Positions 11,572 to 22,787 are shown, counted from the stretch's first letter. The stretch is DNA of 64,000 nt from Argyresthia goedartella (GCA_949825045.1 OX463807.1:12549501-12613500); one strand, 5' to 3'. Numbers and translations: made by a program. Notes: generated by a model from the sequence alone, not told the origin.

Positions 11572-12202
11572 CACAGAATGTTTATAAGATACCTAGGCAT
11601 CACGATAGACGAGAAACTCAACTTTCACAAACACATACGCACCCTCTCAGGTAGAGCTAGAAAACTGATCCACATAATGAGACTCCTTCGAAACGGAGCT
11701 AACAAAGACACCCTAAAGCTGGTCTTCATAACCTTATGTCAATCTGTTTTAAGCTACTGCATAGGATGTTGGGGAGGATCGTCTAAATCACACATGCTCA
11801 TCTTGGAAAGGGCCCAACGCTCAATACTAAAAGTAATGTTTAAAAAACCAGTCAGATACCCCACCACGACTCTTTACAAAGACAGTAACTTACATGAGCA
11901 TTCGGAAATTATTTATCCTTAAATCAGCGTTAGACCAACACCGCATCAACATCAATAGACCAGAATACAATACAATACTTCTAAACCAACGTGTCTTCCG
12001 AACGCAACCTAAAGTAGCACAAAGAACCTTTGCACAGCGTTTCCCCCTCTTTTTACACCCTTTCATTTACAACAGAATTGCCAAAGCATGTGATATAAAG
12101 TCATCCACAATTAAAGAAGCAAAACGGAAAATAGTTAGCTGGCTTCACGAGCAAGATTACGACGACACCGAAAGAATGATAGGAATTAACCACTATAGGT
12201 AA
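11572..12202 (+). pseudogene. LINE reverse-transcriptase C-terminal fragment, LINE C family
   Basis: The reading frame contains YLGITIDEKLNFHKHI, SYCIGCWGGSSKSH, LERAQRSILK and PTTTLYKDSNL. It then changes frame at about 11895 and continues IRKLFILKSALDQHRINI. The same order and wording occur near the end of ORF2 of LINE C (for example YLGITLDKHLNFKTHI and CIPCWGGATKTH). It is therefore a 5'-truncated, frameshifted relative of LINE C in the same orientation, within intron 2. Confidence 0.85.
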
Positions 12203-13039
12203 CTAACTCTACGTCTACATTATATACTTATATATTTATATATATTACAAATATGTATTATACTTATTGTTAGATCCACGCCTCAACCGAAAGGGGTGGA
12301 ATCTTGGTAGGGTTGTTTTTCAGTGGAATATCACAAAGTAGTACTGACCTTGACGCCGTGGACCGGCATTCGAAAGCTCAATTCGAGGCAGGAGTACGGG
12401 ATGAGGAACACAAGGGTGGGGGGTGTTGGGAGTCGAATCTTACTCGTGTCGTAGTCCGCTGCTGGTGCCGTCGTGATGCTGCCGACTACAAGGGTCGCTA
12501 TCCGAACGCGACGAATTGGTGACCGAACCACTTCAACCTTTCACAGCACGAAGCACTCACTACGATGACGTGAAATCTACTTATTTCTTGACGATTATTA
12601 ACGATATTATTATAAATAACCTTCGGCCAAACTCCGATGCCTGCCGCCGACAATTTTTCCACGTGCAAAGTGACAGCTAGCTAGTAATTTTTTTTCTATG
12701 CAAGTGACAGCTAGCTAGTGATGTCCCGATCACTCGCGGTCGATCCGCGCAACAAAAAAACCGAGGTGCGTTCCGAAGCATAAATATTAAACACTTATAT
12801 ACTTTTTACTATACTATAAAAATGTATACTACATAATCTATATTCCAAATACTTTAATGTTATTAAAAAATTATTATGATATCACAAAATAGGCGTAAGA
12901 ACAGTAACTGACTACTTTTAATATTTTTTTCTCTTTTTCATAAGTGTTATTTTTTAATAAAATTGTATTTCTCGTAAGTGTAAGTTTAATTGCTTTTGTT
13001 TTATAAAATTGTGTGCGAATTTAAACAAACTACCAATCA

Positions 13040-13153
13040 AATGGTAATTCTGCCTACAAGCGCCCACGACACAGGCTGCGCCTAGTGTGGGACCTACCGT
13101 AAAAACTACTGTACAATTGTGTTTTTGGATAATAAACATTTTGATTTTGATTT
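13040..13153 (+). mobile_element. LINE 3' UTR fragment with TTTTGAT-type tail
   Basis: A GC-richer block (AAGCGCCCACGACACAGG onward) is followed by GATAATAAACATTTTGATTT and a short TTTGAT repeat. A polyadenylation-like AATAAA just before a TTTTGAT tail is how LINE A also ends in this window (34450-34486). No coding part is kept. Confidence 0.5.
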
Positions 13154-13184
13154 GGTAGGTGTAAAATATTTAATGTGTGTAATT

Positions 13185-13262
13185 CGCTTCGCTCACCCCC
13201 TTTACCCTTCACGTAAGCTACCACAATATTTTGCCCTGATAATAGCTGTGCAAATCAGTATT
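13185..13262 (+). repeat. Helitron-like repeat fragment, related to 30405-30480
   Basis: The segment CTTCGCTCACCCCCTTTACC followed by CTTCACGTAAGCTACC and TTTGCCCTGATAATAGCTGT recurs at 30405-30480 with about 85-90 percent identity by eye, in the same orientation. The downstream copy leads to a Helitron-like 3' end, which is the basis for this label. Confidence 0.5.
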
Positions 13263-13385
13263 AATCATATTAACCACGGACGTGTGGTGATTTTATGTAC
13301 TAACCCGTAAATGTTATAAATCTTGCTTTATTAAATACTTTAACCATCTATATTGGTAAGTATGAATAATAGCCGGATAGTAGGC

Positions 13386-13610
13386 ATAAATGAATGAATG
13401 AATGAATGCATATTTTATTGCACAAGACAAACATACCGAGACATACAAAGAAAGTTATATGTACAAGAGGCGCGCTTATTTCTATAAAAGAGATTTCTAC
13501 CAGCAAACCCAGATAGGAAAGGAAAGTAGATTGTGAGAGTAAACAACATAATAACCGTATCATTATCTTGACCGTAGCATATAGTATATGTATATCGCGC
13601 AATTAATTGA
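13386..13610 (-). mobile_element. Probable LINE 3' end, minus strand, CATT-type tail
   Basis: On the minus strand the sequence ends TTGTGCAATAAAATATGCATT and a run of CATT tetramers (13386-13410). This is the form of a LINE 3' UTR with AATAAA and a microsatellite tail. Its 5' limit is not visible and no coding sequence is recognisable. Confidence 0.35.
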
Positions 13611-13782
13611 GAATATTTTTTAAAACTGACGTTCTGTTTTTTTTAACTTCAGTATGTGGTTAAGGAAGACTTACTCTAAAGATAAAGGTACATTGTTTCA
13701 TGCGTGGGTATTTTTGCTGTATAAATTAGTAAGTATATAATTCATTCATTCGTTCATCAGTCACCTTTTTTGCAATCAGTAC

Positions 13783-13989
13783 ATGGCCGTCGAGACCACG
13801 GGTATTTGGGGTGCTCAGGGCAGGATGTTTGTCAAGGACATTGGGCGACGCTTGAGGGACCGAGGTTTTGACAATCGTTCCGGAGCGTTCCTGATCCAAA
13901 GGATCTCACTCGCCGTGCAGCGCGGTAATGCTGCCGGTGTGATGGTTACCTTTGGGTCAGGCATGTCCTGGGGCGGTTTATTTGTTTAA
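13783..13989 (+). pseudogene. LINE polyprotein C-terminal fragment (AVQRGNA motif)
   Basis: The frame reads AVETTGIWGAQGRMFVKDIG, then RLRDRG, LIQRISLAVQRGNAAGVM. I recognise this as the C-terminal tail of a group of non-LTR reverse transcriptases (pattern VAVETTG..., QR.SLA.QRGNAA). The first Met lies inside the usual sequence, so this is a 5'-truncated remnant and not a gene. Confidence 0.6.
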
Positions 13990-14520
13990 TATTTTGTTTT
14001 TTATTGTATTCAGTTTTTGTGTGTGTGTAGATTTTAATTATTTGGTAATTTTAAATTCTTAGCTTATTTTAATTGACTTTGCGGATTTTTGCTTTTAATG
14101 AGTCTGTTCGTTTCCATTATTATCAGTACATTGCGTGAAACCATTCATCTCTTCTTTGATCTCGAGGCTTAAGTAATAAGTGCGTATAGATACGATTTTT
14201 TGGGTTTATATGAAAAAATTACAATATTATCTACCACCATATTTCCTGACCAAAATTCAATGATATTGAAGATCCTAGATGGCGTCGGCAAGATTCTAAC
14301 AAATTAAACTCTAAGCGCCAAAAATTAATCATGTTTCCCTTTTTTAATATTCTGTGGGATCCAGGGAAATGGTAATTAAATTAACTTGTAGGGCCAGCTC
14401 GGGGCTAGTGACACTTTTCTATCGAAATGATAACACCTAGAAATAATAACTATTGCGATTGGACGATGGAGGTACTTGTGAACGAATGAACGATACCGAC
14501 TCCGAGGTGGAGGAAAAAAG

Positions 14521-14638
14521 ACGCTCCCCGGCAAAAGGAGGAAGTCGTGGCTCCGCAACATCAGGGAATGGTCGGGAGTGGCCAGCGTGGAACAGCTCAT
14601 GCGTTTGGCAAAGAACAGAGAGGAGTATGGAGAGCTGA
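14521..14638 (+). pseudogene. LINE C-terminal fragment, RTE/Jockey-like (KSWLRNIREW)
   Basis: In the frame beginning AAG ACG CTC the translation is KTLPGKRRKSWLRNIREW, then SGVASVEQLMRLAKNRE and LSANLQ, ending at TAG. The basic GKRRKSWL..I..W stretch followed by LFRLA-type sequence and a terminal ANL is the usual C-terminus of RTE-like polyproteins in insects. An AAG-rich run follows the stop. Only the last 40 codons survive. Confidence 0.6.
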
Positions 14639-15224
14639 GCGCCAACCTTCAGTAGTGGAGAGGCACTACAAAAAGAGGAGGAAGAAGCGGAAGAAGAAGA
14701 AGAGATTCAATGCACGTCAACGACGAAGGAGTATCTTAAGTGTACTAGGGAGTTTTCTGATAGCTATTTAAAAATTAAATAATTCTGAAATCTGTGACAG
14801 ATAGCGTTTATTCGCCAAGGTCTATGATATATTAACAACCAAACAATACTTTAATCACACTTAAGGGGCATTTATACGATCAGTATTTATCGTATCCGTA
14901 CGCAAGCTAACGCATGTTGTAAACGAACGTTGGCCCAGTATAGGCAAAGGGTAAATGCGGCTAATACCATACAACAATAGTTTTAAGTTTCATTTAAAGT
15001 GTAGGGGTGAAATAATTATGACATTAAAATGTGGTTCTTTTGTACTTTATGCCTTTTGATATTTTTTGTACAGGCCAATGGTATTTCTTTCTTTACATTG
15101 AATCTTCAATGGTGGTAATGTGAGTCCAGCTTAAGATAACCACAGTTTAACCATACAGGTTTGGCTAAAGAAAATACAACCGGACACCGAGTAGAAGGAA
15201 TTTCATACAGTAGAAGGACTAGGA

Positions 15225-15400
15225 CCCTGTAAGCCGCAGCCAACGCAAACGCCGGATCAGCCGCCACAGAAAGCAACGGCCGCCCAACCGGCCGCTGTAA
15301 CACGCTGCGGCCAACGCATCTACCCGCCGCCGCTGTGATGGCAAGAGTAGTGTAAAGACCCATCGGGTGGCTGATCCAGCGGCCGTTGCTCTGTAGAACC
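15225..15400. repeat. GC-rich island with repeated GCAACGGCCGC / GGATCAGCC modules
   Basis: GGATCAGCCGCC and GCAACGGCCGCC occur near 15255-15290. The same words recur on the opposite strand near 15365-15395 (GGTGGCTGATCCAGCGGCCG). The island stands out from the AT-rich intron. Short open frames on the minus strand have no recognisable domain. It is probably a fragment of a dispersed repeat. Confidence 0.3.
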
Positions 15401-16863
15401 TCTGTGTGAATGAACCTTTACTTGCTATAATCAATTCAGGCTTTACTTGTGTTTGTCAACTGTTTGAACCCATAGAAATCTTCGACTTTCATCACTAGGG
15501 AAAACGTGAGTACTTTACCACTGTAAATACCACTTTTTTACAGAATTTAGCGACGCAAGGATGATGTAATATTTTTCTAATATCGGATTCAGGATTTCGG
15601 ATTTCTAAGACCAAAGTCAGTCGGGGAAAGAAGTCACAAAGGTCCAAAACAATAAACAGGTTCATCGTCACCAAAGAGTTTAAGGTTAACTGTCGTAGTA
15701 ATCAAAAAACATCGGATAAGGCGAAGATAACGTGGTCGATATAAACCAAAACAACAACATTGTGTAATGTTTGTTGTTCTCAAGTGACAGTTCCTTCTTC
15801 GGTTTCGACTTAGACCAGCTTTGCCTAACTTAATCACTATCAAAATAGCATTTCCTGCCAAGGTGTATCTCGCCAACTACATCTAATGACTTTGGAACTA
15901 CTTTATTTTCTTTTTTATGAGCTGTCAGGAAATTGGCCATTAAAATTGTAGCCTATTATTTTTCAAGTCCACTGAGAAAGGAGCACAGTTAGTGAGCTTT
16001 CTGTTAAGAAGTTTCATTACAAGGTCGGTGTTCATGCTTATTGTGTCTGAATGACATACAAAGCTTTACATTATCTCTCTACCATTGCTTGTGTATGGTG
16101 AAGTTTTTGAGTAAAAAAGTAAGAATACTAGAATAATTCGCATTAAGTATGTATAGACCAAAAGAGGGGAGGTATTCGGCTCCCATCTAATCTAATTTGG
16201 TATATAATCCAATAATCTATTATAAATCAATCAATAATTCAATCGGATTTCATGGACTGACGAATGTTCATTGAAATGGATTCAAGCATAGATTTTAGAA
16301 ATAAATGAGCGACACTATAATATTCCCGTTACGTATCCAGTCCGGTAATTAAAGGTATACCAAACAACATACACATGTTTGTTGGTATACCATATAACAT
16401 GTATGTTTTTATTAGTCTCGAAGACGCATATTAGTAATATGTATAAACTAAGCCAACCGAAACCCCTTCATGCCTCGTTCTTTGCCATTTTTGATGATCT
16501 TTGCGTCTCCGTGTCGGAGGTTCGGCTTTACAAACCAGAGAAGCGGATATCATACCTAATTTACTTGCTTAACTTATATGTATTTAGCTGTATTTTTAAG
16601 ATCAATAAATAAATAAAGATGTGGTCATGCATAATACGTTGACCTGGTCAGTTGATAACAAGTCGAGTTTAAGATCTAAAACATTTTTTCGTTTGTGATT
16701 ATAACCGTACGGTTCCATGAGGATATTAATTGATTGGTAATATCGTTCCCCAAGATTTCAACAGCTAATTAAAAGTCACCCGGTGTACATAGTGATTTCA
16801 CTGTTGATACTAGGCCCCACATTGAAGCTCACAACTAAAATTGTTGTGTATGTCTCTGTTCAG

Positions 16864-17013
16864 GCAGCGAGTTTGAGCCGCAGCGGGTGGACGGCGCGTA
16901 CCGGGCAGTGCTCCGGCTGCCAGTCCGCGGGGTCTCGAGAGCCGACTACGGACCTTACAAGTGCGTGTCGAAGAACTCGCTGGGCGACACCGAGGGCACC
17001 ATCAAGTTGTACC
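16864..17013 (+). CDS. DIP-like gene exon, second half of Ig domain 3
   Basis: The exon follows TGTTCAG and ends before GTGAGT; it is phase 1 on both sides. It encodes GSEFEPQRVDGAYRAVLRLP, VRGVSRADYGPYKCVSKNSL and GDTEGTIKLY. The DYGPYKCVSKNSLG stretch is the F-strand Cys and G-strand signature of the DIP/lachesin third Ig domain. Base composition is much more GC-rich than the flanking intron, consistent with a conserved coding exon. Confidence 0.94.
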
Positions 17014-17546
17014 GTGAGTCCACTCTAATATTGGCGGGAACGATGTCAATGATCTCGATCAGAAAATATTTTTGAAAAAAAAAATATTTACTATAAGGCC
17101 ATTGCAAGACAGAACCTAGGTTTGCTGGAAGAAATCTCTTTTTAGAGATTAGCTCGCCTTTGCCCATAAGTGTTCATGTGTTTGTTCATGTTTTACTCAT
17201 TATTTACCGTGCAATTTAAAGTATATTGAAATATTAAACCCATTCTGAACTGCGCGGACATGTCTGCGCACAGAGTAAGTAAGTAAAAGAGTTTCGTTTA
17301 TCTGAGTGTCTGCGGGTGGACGGAGCTGATAGATGTGCGGGGTTGCATAGAACTTCATACAACGAATACAAATGCGATGACTTTAGGCAGCATCTAATAA
17401 AGTCATGCTGTCAACTGTCTCTAGCTCGGAAAATGACAGTCTCAATATTAAGTTTAAGCGAAACCTTGTTTGAACAGCGGTCTTTGCATTCGGCTAAACT
17501 CGGCATTTGGGGCACAATAGTTACCAGGCGTATTTTGTAGGAGTTA

Positions 17547-17592
17547 GAGCAGATCTTATTTTCAAGCATCTGCTTGAAAATAAGATTTGCTC
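17547..17592. repeat. 22-bp inverted repeat with 2-base loop in intron 3
   Basis: GAGCAGATCTTATTTTCAAG plus CA (17547-17568) pairs with TGCTTGAAAATAAGATTTGC plus TC (17571-17592) with one mismatch. The loop is TC. It lies in the 741-bp intron between the Ig3 exon and the first linker exon and would be transcribed in the pre-mRNA. Confidence 0.75.
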
Positions 17593-17754
17593 CACAGTAC
17601 AGAACTTATCCATAGGAATTATTTCTCGTATAATGTATTGTGTTCATTTTATAATGTTCTTATAAATTTATACCACAAATTATTACCCCTTCCACATGGT
17701 AGTCATTTATAATATTTAAATTACAAACGAAGATATATATTTTTTTGTTTATAG

Positions 17755-17787
17755 CTATGCCTACTGGTCCAGTGGAGAACAAAAATG
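17755..17787 (+). CDS. DIP-like gene, 33-nt linker exon
   Basis: This small exon follows TTTATAG and ends before GTAGGA. Joined to the previous exon it encodes PMPTGPVENKN and leaves one base (phase 1-1). It is supported by the open frame running on both sides and by the position between Ig3 and the C-terminal tail, where DIPs have a variable Pro/Thr/Ser linker. Its length is a multiple of three, so it could be skipped without loss of frame. Confidence 0.7.
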
Positions 17788-17985
17788 GTAGGAATATTGT
17801 TTTACATATCCCTGTTTAAGTTTATTTTATTTACCATTCCTGTCAAATACATATTCCATAAAATGGTTCCATTACAACTCATGTTTTGTTCTAAGCCTTT
17901 GTAAAATAATGTTAATATTATGAAAAAGGCATGGTTTCGGACTGGCAAGGCATAACTCAAAGGTTAAATGGCTTTTCTGTTGCAG

Positions 17986-18048
17986 ATGTCGAAAGGGTCA
18001 ACTCCGTTGCAGACAAGCCATCTCAAAGCACATCATTTGGCACACAAG
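17986..18048 (+). CDS. DIP-like gene, 63-nt linker exon
   Basis: The acceptor is TTCTGTTGCAG and the donor GTAGTT. In frame it encodes DVERVNSVADKPSQSTSFGT followed by Q. The Ser/Thr-rich composition suits an extracellular stalk. It is symmetric (phase 1-1). It joins cleanly to the last coding exon. Confidence 0.72.
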
Positions 18049-18257
18049 GTAGTTCATTATTGTTAACATACAATCTTTTGATTTAAAAAAAAATATATAA
18101 ATAAATTAATGCAGCACGTTTATATCCCCACCGAGGGATACAGGCCTTGACTGGGTTCGTGTATAGTTGAGTCATACTCCACCACGCTGGGTTAGTGGGG
18201 GCTGATTTATAGCATTGTCGATAAAACTTAAAACAAATAACGTATTTTTTTTTTCAG

Positions 18258-18358
18258 ATTTCAGGCTTCAGGATTTCAGCAGCTCACAGTCTGCTAATTG
18301 CAACTCCTTTATATTATTATTAGTATTATCAATTTTGGTTCAAATGGCTGTATCCTGA
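18258..18358 (+). CDS. DIP-like gene, last coding exon with GPI-anchor-type tail
   Basis: The exon follows a long T-run and TTTTCAG. It encodes DFRLQDFSSSQSANCNS and then the hydrophobic stretch FILLLLVLSILVQMAV, ending Ser-TGA at 18356-18358. Small residues (SSSQSANCNS) before a hydrophobic C-terminus with no charged cytoplasmic tail are the usual GPI-attachment signal, as expected for DIP/lachesin proteins. The protein would therefore be held on the outer face of the plasma membrane. Confidence 0.82.
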
Positions 18359-18404
18359 TGCAGCGTCACTATAATTCATATCTAATTTAGTACACGGGAG
18401 ACTA

Positions 18405-18410
18405 AATAAA
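18405..18410 (+). promoter_or_regulatory. Candidate polyadenylation signal of the DIP-like gene
   Basis: AATAAA lies 47 bases after the TGA stop. Insect 3' UTRs are often longer, so a later site is also possible; no transcript data support this one. Confidence 0.35.
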
Positions 18411-20192
18411 TTATATTTTGTGATAAACTTATTATTTTATGCGTGTTGCAGTTATTTAGGTTATAATATCGTGAACTTCATATCAGTTTTAGTATACTAT
18501 AGCTTTATTCTGCAAACTATGTTTAATATAAGGAAAATATACTTTAAGGCAGACGACAGCATATCTATTAGTAAAAAAATAGACTTTAGTATTTGCTTTA
18601 TAAGTAGTAGTATAAATATTTACATATAAAGTTTTTTGCGAAAAGGTATTAAAACGAAAAGTATTGTGTAATGAATAGACTGAGTTAAGTAGCTTTTCTC
18701 TTTGAAAGTGTTACAGAATTTACGAAATTATTGAGTATCTACGAGATATTAACGATCAGGTATAAAAATCTTGATAAAGTAATATTATTGACATGTTTTT
18801 AAAAAAAAGTATGGTATGAGTATATCAATGGTTCCCTGAGAACGATAGTTTTCTGACTGGTCTTGGAGTGTAGGTACTTAGGATCAATATCCTCCTAGGT
18901 AATAACTTTATTAATGGACAGTCGAATATATTCGATAACAATAATTTATGATCGTTTAACAGAAATATTGTTTGAAATATATAAAAAAGGCGGAAAATAT
19001 ATTTCACAGGATATCATTTGTTCATGAAATAAATAGCGAATGAGTTATTTTGGTATACTACAACAGACGCTTATTACAAATGTAATGAGAACATTATCTG
19101 GTTTGTGTTGTGCTAATTTATTATGTAACAAAACAACATAATTGTTTCACTGTACATAATAGAGACGTAAATAATGAGTTCGGTGATTGAAAGGAATAGA
19201 TTTCCTGTGTTGCTTATTACTTGCTTATATTCCCGGAAATCCAATTATAATAACAATATCCGTCTGAAATTTATGATCATCGGGGTTTATAAAGAGATAA
19301 CGTTAAAACGTTAAATGAATCGAGTGATAAAGATGAAGCTCGCAAAGCCCGATGTGTATTCCTTTCTACAATTCGCGCATAAGTAAATAAATGAATAGAA
19401 CAGCATTGTTTAATTATATCTCAATAGTGTTGAAATTGTAGAAATTATCTTATAATAAGAGCAAGTAGGAGATTTGTTTTTACATTTTATTTCTCTGCTC
19501 CAAAAATTGCTGTGGAATCTTTGTAACCATTTTATGCGCCTATGATTTTTTTTTCACATATCTACATGTAATTTTATTTTGCTTGCTTATTAAAGCTATT
19601 ATTTTGGAGAAATTAATAAATTTTGGGAAACAAAACTTTGTTTTATTTTTTAGCACAATCTAAACAGGCATCTGTTTGGCTTTAGCTATTTGACTACACA
19701 ATTTTACCATCGAGGTAGATGTGTTGGTTGAAAAGAGAATTTAACAAGAGAAGAATTTAACTAGACATGATACATTTATCCTGACCTTTGCATCTCATCA
19801 CATAAGTTTCTGGACGATATTTGTTCGAAATGCTGCACCAAGTATAAATGGGCACTCTATGTGCCTATAGACCAAATACATCCTATGTACATCATTAAGA
19901 GTAGCGAGGTAAAGTACCGAACATGAAAGATAATCTGCAGGTGACATCTAAATGTTGCCACTCAATTAATAATTACTAAACACGTCAACACAATACAAGG
20001 TAACGTATCTTAGAAACAGAGTATTAATTTAGTTGTGAACAAAATATTTGGCATCCAAAACTATTATATTATGTTGATAGAGCTCATAGTTATTTGCACC
20101 AAAAAGTTGTACCCTAGACGATTTCTGGTGCATTAGATTGTAAGTAAATCTGTAAGTATCCTTATTTCTATAATCGGGATGCTAAGTATCAG

Positions 20193-20340
20193 TACTACAC
20201 GCAGAAGTTAAGTAGGCACTCGCGATTGATGCGATACCCCATCCTCTCTGGCTCGCTCTCGCCCTCGACGCATCAGTACGGACAGGAACGGACGATATGA
20301 AGTCATCAGACGGGTGCCTTGTTAACTTCTGCTTGTAGTA
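20193..20340. mobile_element. MITE-like element with 27-bp terminal inverted repeats
   Basis: TACTACACGCAGAAGTTAAG at the left (to 20219, ending TAGGCAC) matches the reverse complement of the right end (GTGCCTTGTTAACTTCTGCT onward, 20314-20340) with about three mismatches. The 148-bp body is GC-rich and non-coding. Size and structure are those of a MITE; the superfamily is not identified. Confidence 0.6.
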
Positions 20341-21138
20341 GTTATGTAGGCTGTTATCATTACGGAACTCAAAACATGCTTAAATATTGGTGCGTAGATT
20401 ACATTGGTGGCATAATAGTGTTTTAAAATTTGTTAATTACGTAGCGAGGACTTTGTAAATTTTCACTGGACTTTGATTATGGACAAACTGTTGTTTTTTT
20501 TTAAAATCCGACACGATAAATTACAGAAAATTTCCTTGAACGATCATGTCGATTTTACCCGAATTTACGAGATCTAGAAAACCCGGAATTCTCCATAACG
20601 ATTCGAAAAAGAATGAAGTTCCAAGTTTCATCAGCCTACAATCAGCCGTTTAGCAATATTTATTTTTAAACCTTAATTGGATTACGTAAAGCATACTTTA
20701 CTATCCGATAAACTAAATCTAGAAGCGACATTTTTGATATATATTATGTTTTGGTCTTGCCATAAGTCCTGTCTTGTTTACTTCTTAATTCTAGGAAAAA
20801 TAATTCAACCCTGTGACAACACTGCATTGATATTAATCATTCATATCAATGGAGAAGAGGGGATAAGCTCTGAGGATCAAATAAGATATGTTTATCGAAC
20901 TAATTCTGTAGCAAACATATTTTCAAGTAATGTTTTACTGGACATCATCACAATAGGTCTGTGAACAAAAGTAAAGTATTCTTTATAAAGTCTACTGTAG
21001 AGAGATCTTAAAAACATTTTTTTGTTAAGTATGCTTTACATTATTCAGTGGTAACACTCGCTATCACCACTGCTTTTTCTAATACTATAGAATGATGTTC
21101 ATTGATATAAGAATATTCTGATAAGAGTCGTAGAGGTA

Positions 21139-21176
21139 TTACAACGAGGACAGTAGTTGTACTGTCCTCGTTGTAA
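21139..21176. repeat. Perfect 17-bp hairpin with 4-base loop
   Basis: TTACAACGAGGACAGTA (21139-21155), loop GTTG, then TACTGTCCTCGTTGTAA (21160-21176). A further partial copy, GTTGTTGTCCTCG, follows directly. No host gene is visible around it. Confidence 0.75.
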
Positions 21177-21344
21177 GTTGTTGTCCTCGCCTTGGAAGAC
21201 ATAGACTTTGAAGACCATTGTCTACTAGTAGCCAGAAAACTTAAGGATCACCGATCTAAAGTAGACCATATATTAATTGACGCTGTAAAGGAAATATGCA
21301 GCTGTCGAAAGCTGGCTATGTTTTGCTATTGACATCCCTTATAA

Positions 21345-21745
21345 AATAAATAATCACAGACTAGTTGCACCCCGGTTTAGACTCGCGAATGTTAGTAATT
21401 ATTTCAAGGGTTTCTCCACTATAAAAGGACACCTGCGAAGATTTTGAAATTGACATTTAGGCTATTTATGAAACCACGAAAAAGCCAATTTAGTTAAAAA
21501 TCGATATTTAAATGACAATGACTGCTTTGTGTCTGTTTGAATCTAACTCAAAAAAGAATTCGCTTAAAAATGTAATTATTTATTCCTGCATATTATTTAT
21601 AATAATTTATATATAATATTTGTACTGGTTAAACGCTATACTATAGGTACATCAATCTGTAGGAGTTTCTTCGCCTTTCTTATCCCACGGTGGTCCAATA
21701 TAGAGAAGAGACAAAAATGAATTTAGCTAAACAGAAAATAAAGAA
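21345..21745 (+). mobile_element. LINE B family 3' fragment, degraded
   Basis: The segment AATCACAGACTAGTTGCACC, then CCGGTTTAGACTCGCGAATG, matches the end of ORF2 of the LINE B copy at 44695-44735. Its distal part (CACGGTGGTCCAATATAGAG) matches the LINE B 3' UTR seen on the minus strand at 34530-34550. The reading frame is destroyed. Confidence 0.8.
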
Positions 21746-22523
21746 AAAGAAACCTAGTACCAACCAAGCAGAAAGCCTTTATATTAAATACTTGTTGGAT
21801 TAGTAGAAAAATCGGAGTAGGATCTGTGACCCTTTTCTAAAGCCTTCGTTACAGAGATACTCACCCCCCAAAAGGGAAAAAAATTAAACAATTAAATTGG
21901 AATAATAATCATACAAATAGACTTACAATATAAATGTCAAAAATTCTTGAGTAAATTTATTGCCTTTATACTTTAGTTTTGTTTACAAAACTAGATATTG
22001 CTAATTTAGTATACCGAAGGGTACGTATACCAAAGAATACGTTCCTGGTAAATTTTATTTGAATGTTCTTAAGTACCTACCAATCGAATGTGGTTCCTCC
22101 GATATCAACTCTCTCGGGTACCATCATTCACTTGCTTACCCCAAGTTTGTTGGTTATAAGTTTCTTACCGTAGTGGATTTATGGTATCTTACTATTATTC
22201 TAAACAAAGATATAATTAAACATCCCATACTATGATATACAGTAATGTCTCATTTGCCATTTGATGCCGCGTATTTCCGTTGTATACAAAGCCATTACGC
22301 TCCCATAGTGAACTCTTCGTGTACATTTCGGAATGCTCATACTCACAAATTTTGCGGAATTTTCGTGCATAATGTGTAGTGAATGCGTGTGAAAGTTTAG
22401 TTCCAAACTATACAGCGTCACAATCGCACCCTATCAAAGGTATTAAGGGGTGTCATTTAATCGCACATCAAAAATACTGATTAGCACAGGAAAAAAGTTT
22501 CACCAGCAAACTTTAAATATTTT

Positions 22524-22616
22524 ATGTGTATTTAAGGGGGGGTATTTAAGGGGTATAAAGGGGGCTTTTCTTCGGTCGCCCCCTTTACCCTTATTTAAAT
22601 ACATATTTCCATTGTC
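22524..22616. repeat. Foldback with TATTTAAGGGG and CCCCCTTTACCC arms
   Basis: ATGTGTATTTAAGGGGGG through GGGGTATAAAGGGGGC pairs with GCCCCCTTTACCCTTATTTA and the following AATACATAT, with an internal duplication of TATTTAAGGGG on the left arm. It has the look of a decayed MITE. Confidence 0.5.
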
Positions 22617-22787
22617 TTCTGAGATTATTTGACAGTAAGACATCGAACGTTCGAGCTGCTTTGACAACATAAGTATGCGATTTCCGCCGCACACCACCTA
22701 CACCCTTACTATACTCTATACACTACCCTTCACACGACAAGGCTTCGACCCCCCCCCCCAACCCAGTATCCCCAACGGGATGACCAA

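Larger units (their letters stand above)
5022..16863 (+). other. Intron 2 of the DIP-like gene, transposon-filled (phase 1)
   Basis: It starts with GTAAGT and ends CTGTTCAG. At 11.8 kb it splits the Ig3 domain. It holds a nearly full-length LINE (5276-10036), a LINE RT fragment (11572-12202), LINE tails and C-terminal scraps (13040-14640), a Helitron-like fragment (13185-13262) and a GC-rich island (about 15225-15400). I see nothing supportable in 10043-11560, 12210-13030, 14780-15220 or 15410-16860 beyond AT-rich intron sequence. Confidence 0.8.
18411..21343. other. Intergenic AT-rich stretch
   Basis: Apart from the foldback element at 20193-20340 and the hairpin at 21139-21176, I see no gene here. 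A 95-codon open frame at 20677-20964 shows no recognisable motif and has the composition of its surroundings. Confidence 0.5.

Noticed and set aside
12304..12531. 72-codon plus-strand and 66-codon minus-strand open frames after the LINE fragment
   Set aside because: Neither has a recognisable motif; probably 3' UTR or flanking repeat sequence.
15106..15434. Two overlapping minus-strand open frames of 71-85 codons
   Set aside because: They come from the GC-rich repeat island, in which stops are rare in several frames; no domain is visible.
18110..18225. GC-richer block in the last intron (CCACCGAGGGATACAGGCC, CCACCACGCTGGGTTAGTGG)
   Set aside because: It does not extend any reading frame of the gene and shows no exon borders; it is probably a repeat scrap, but too short to classify.
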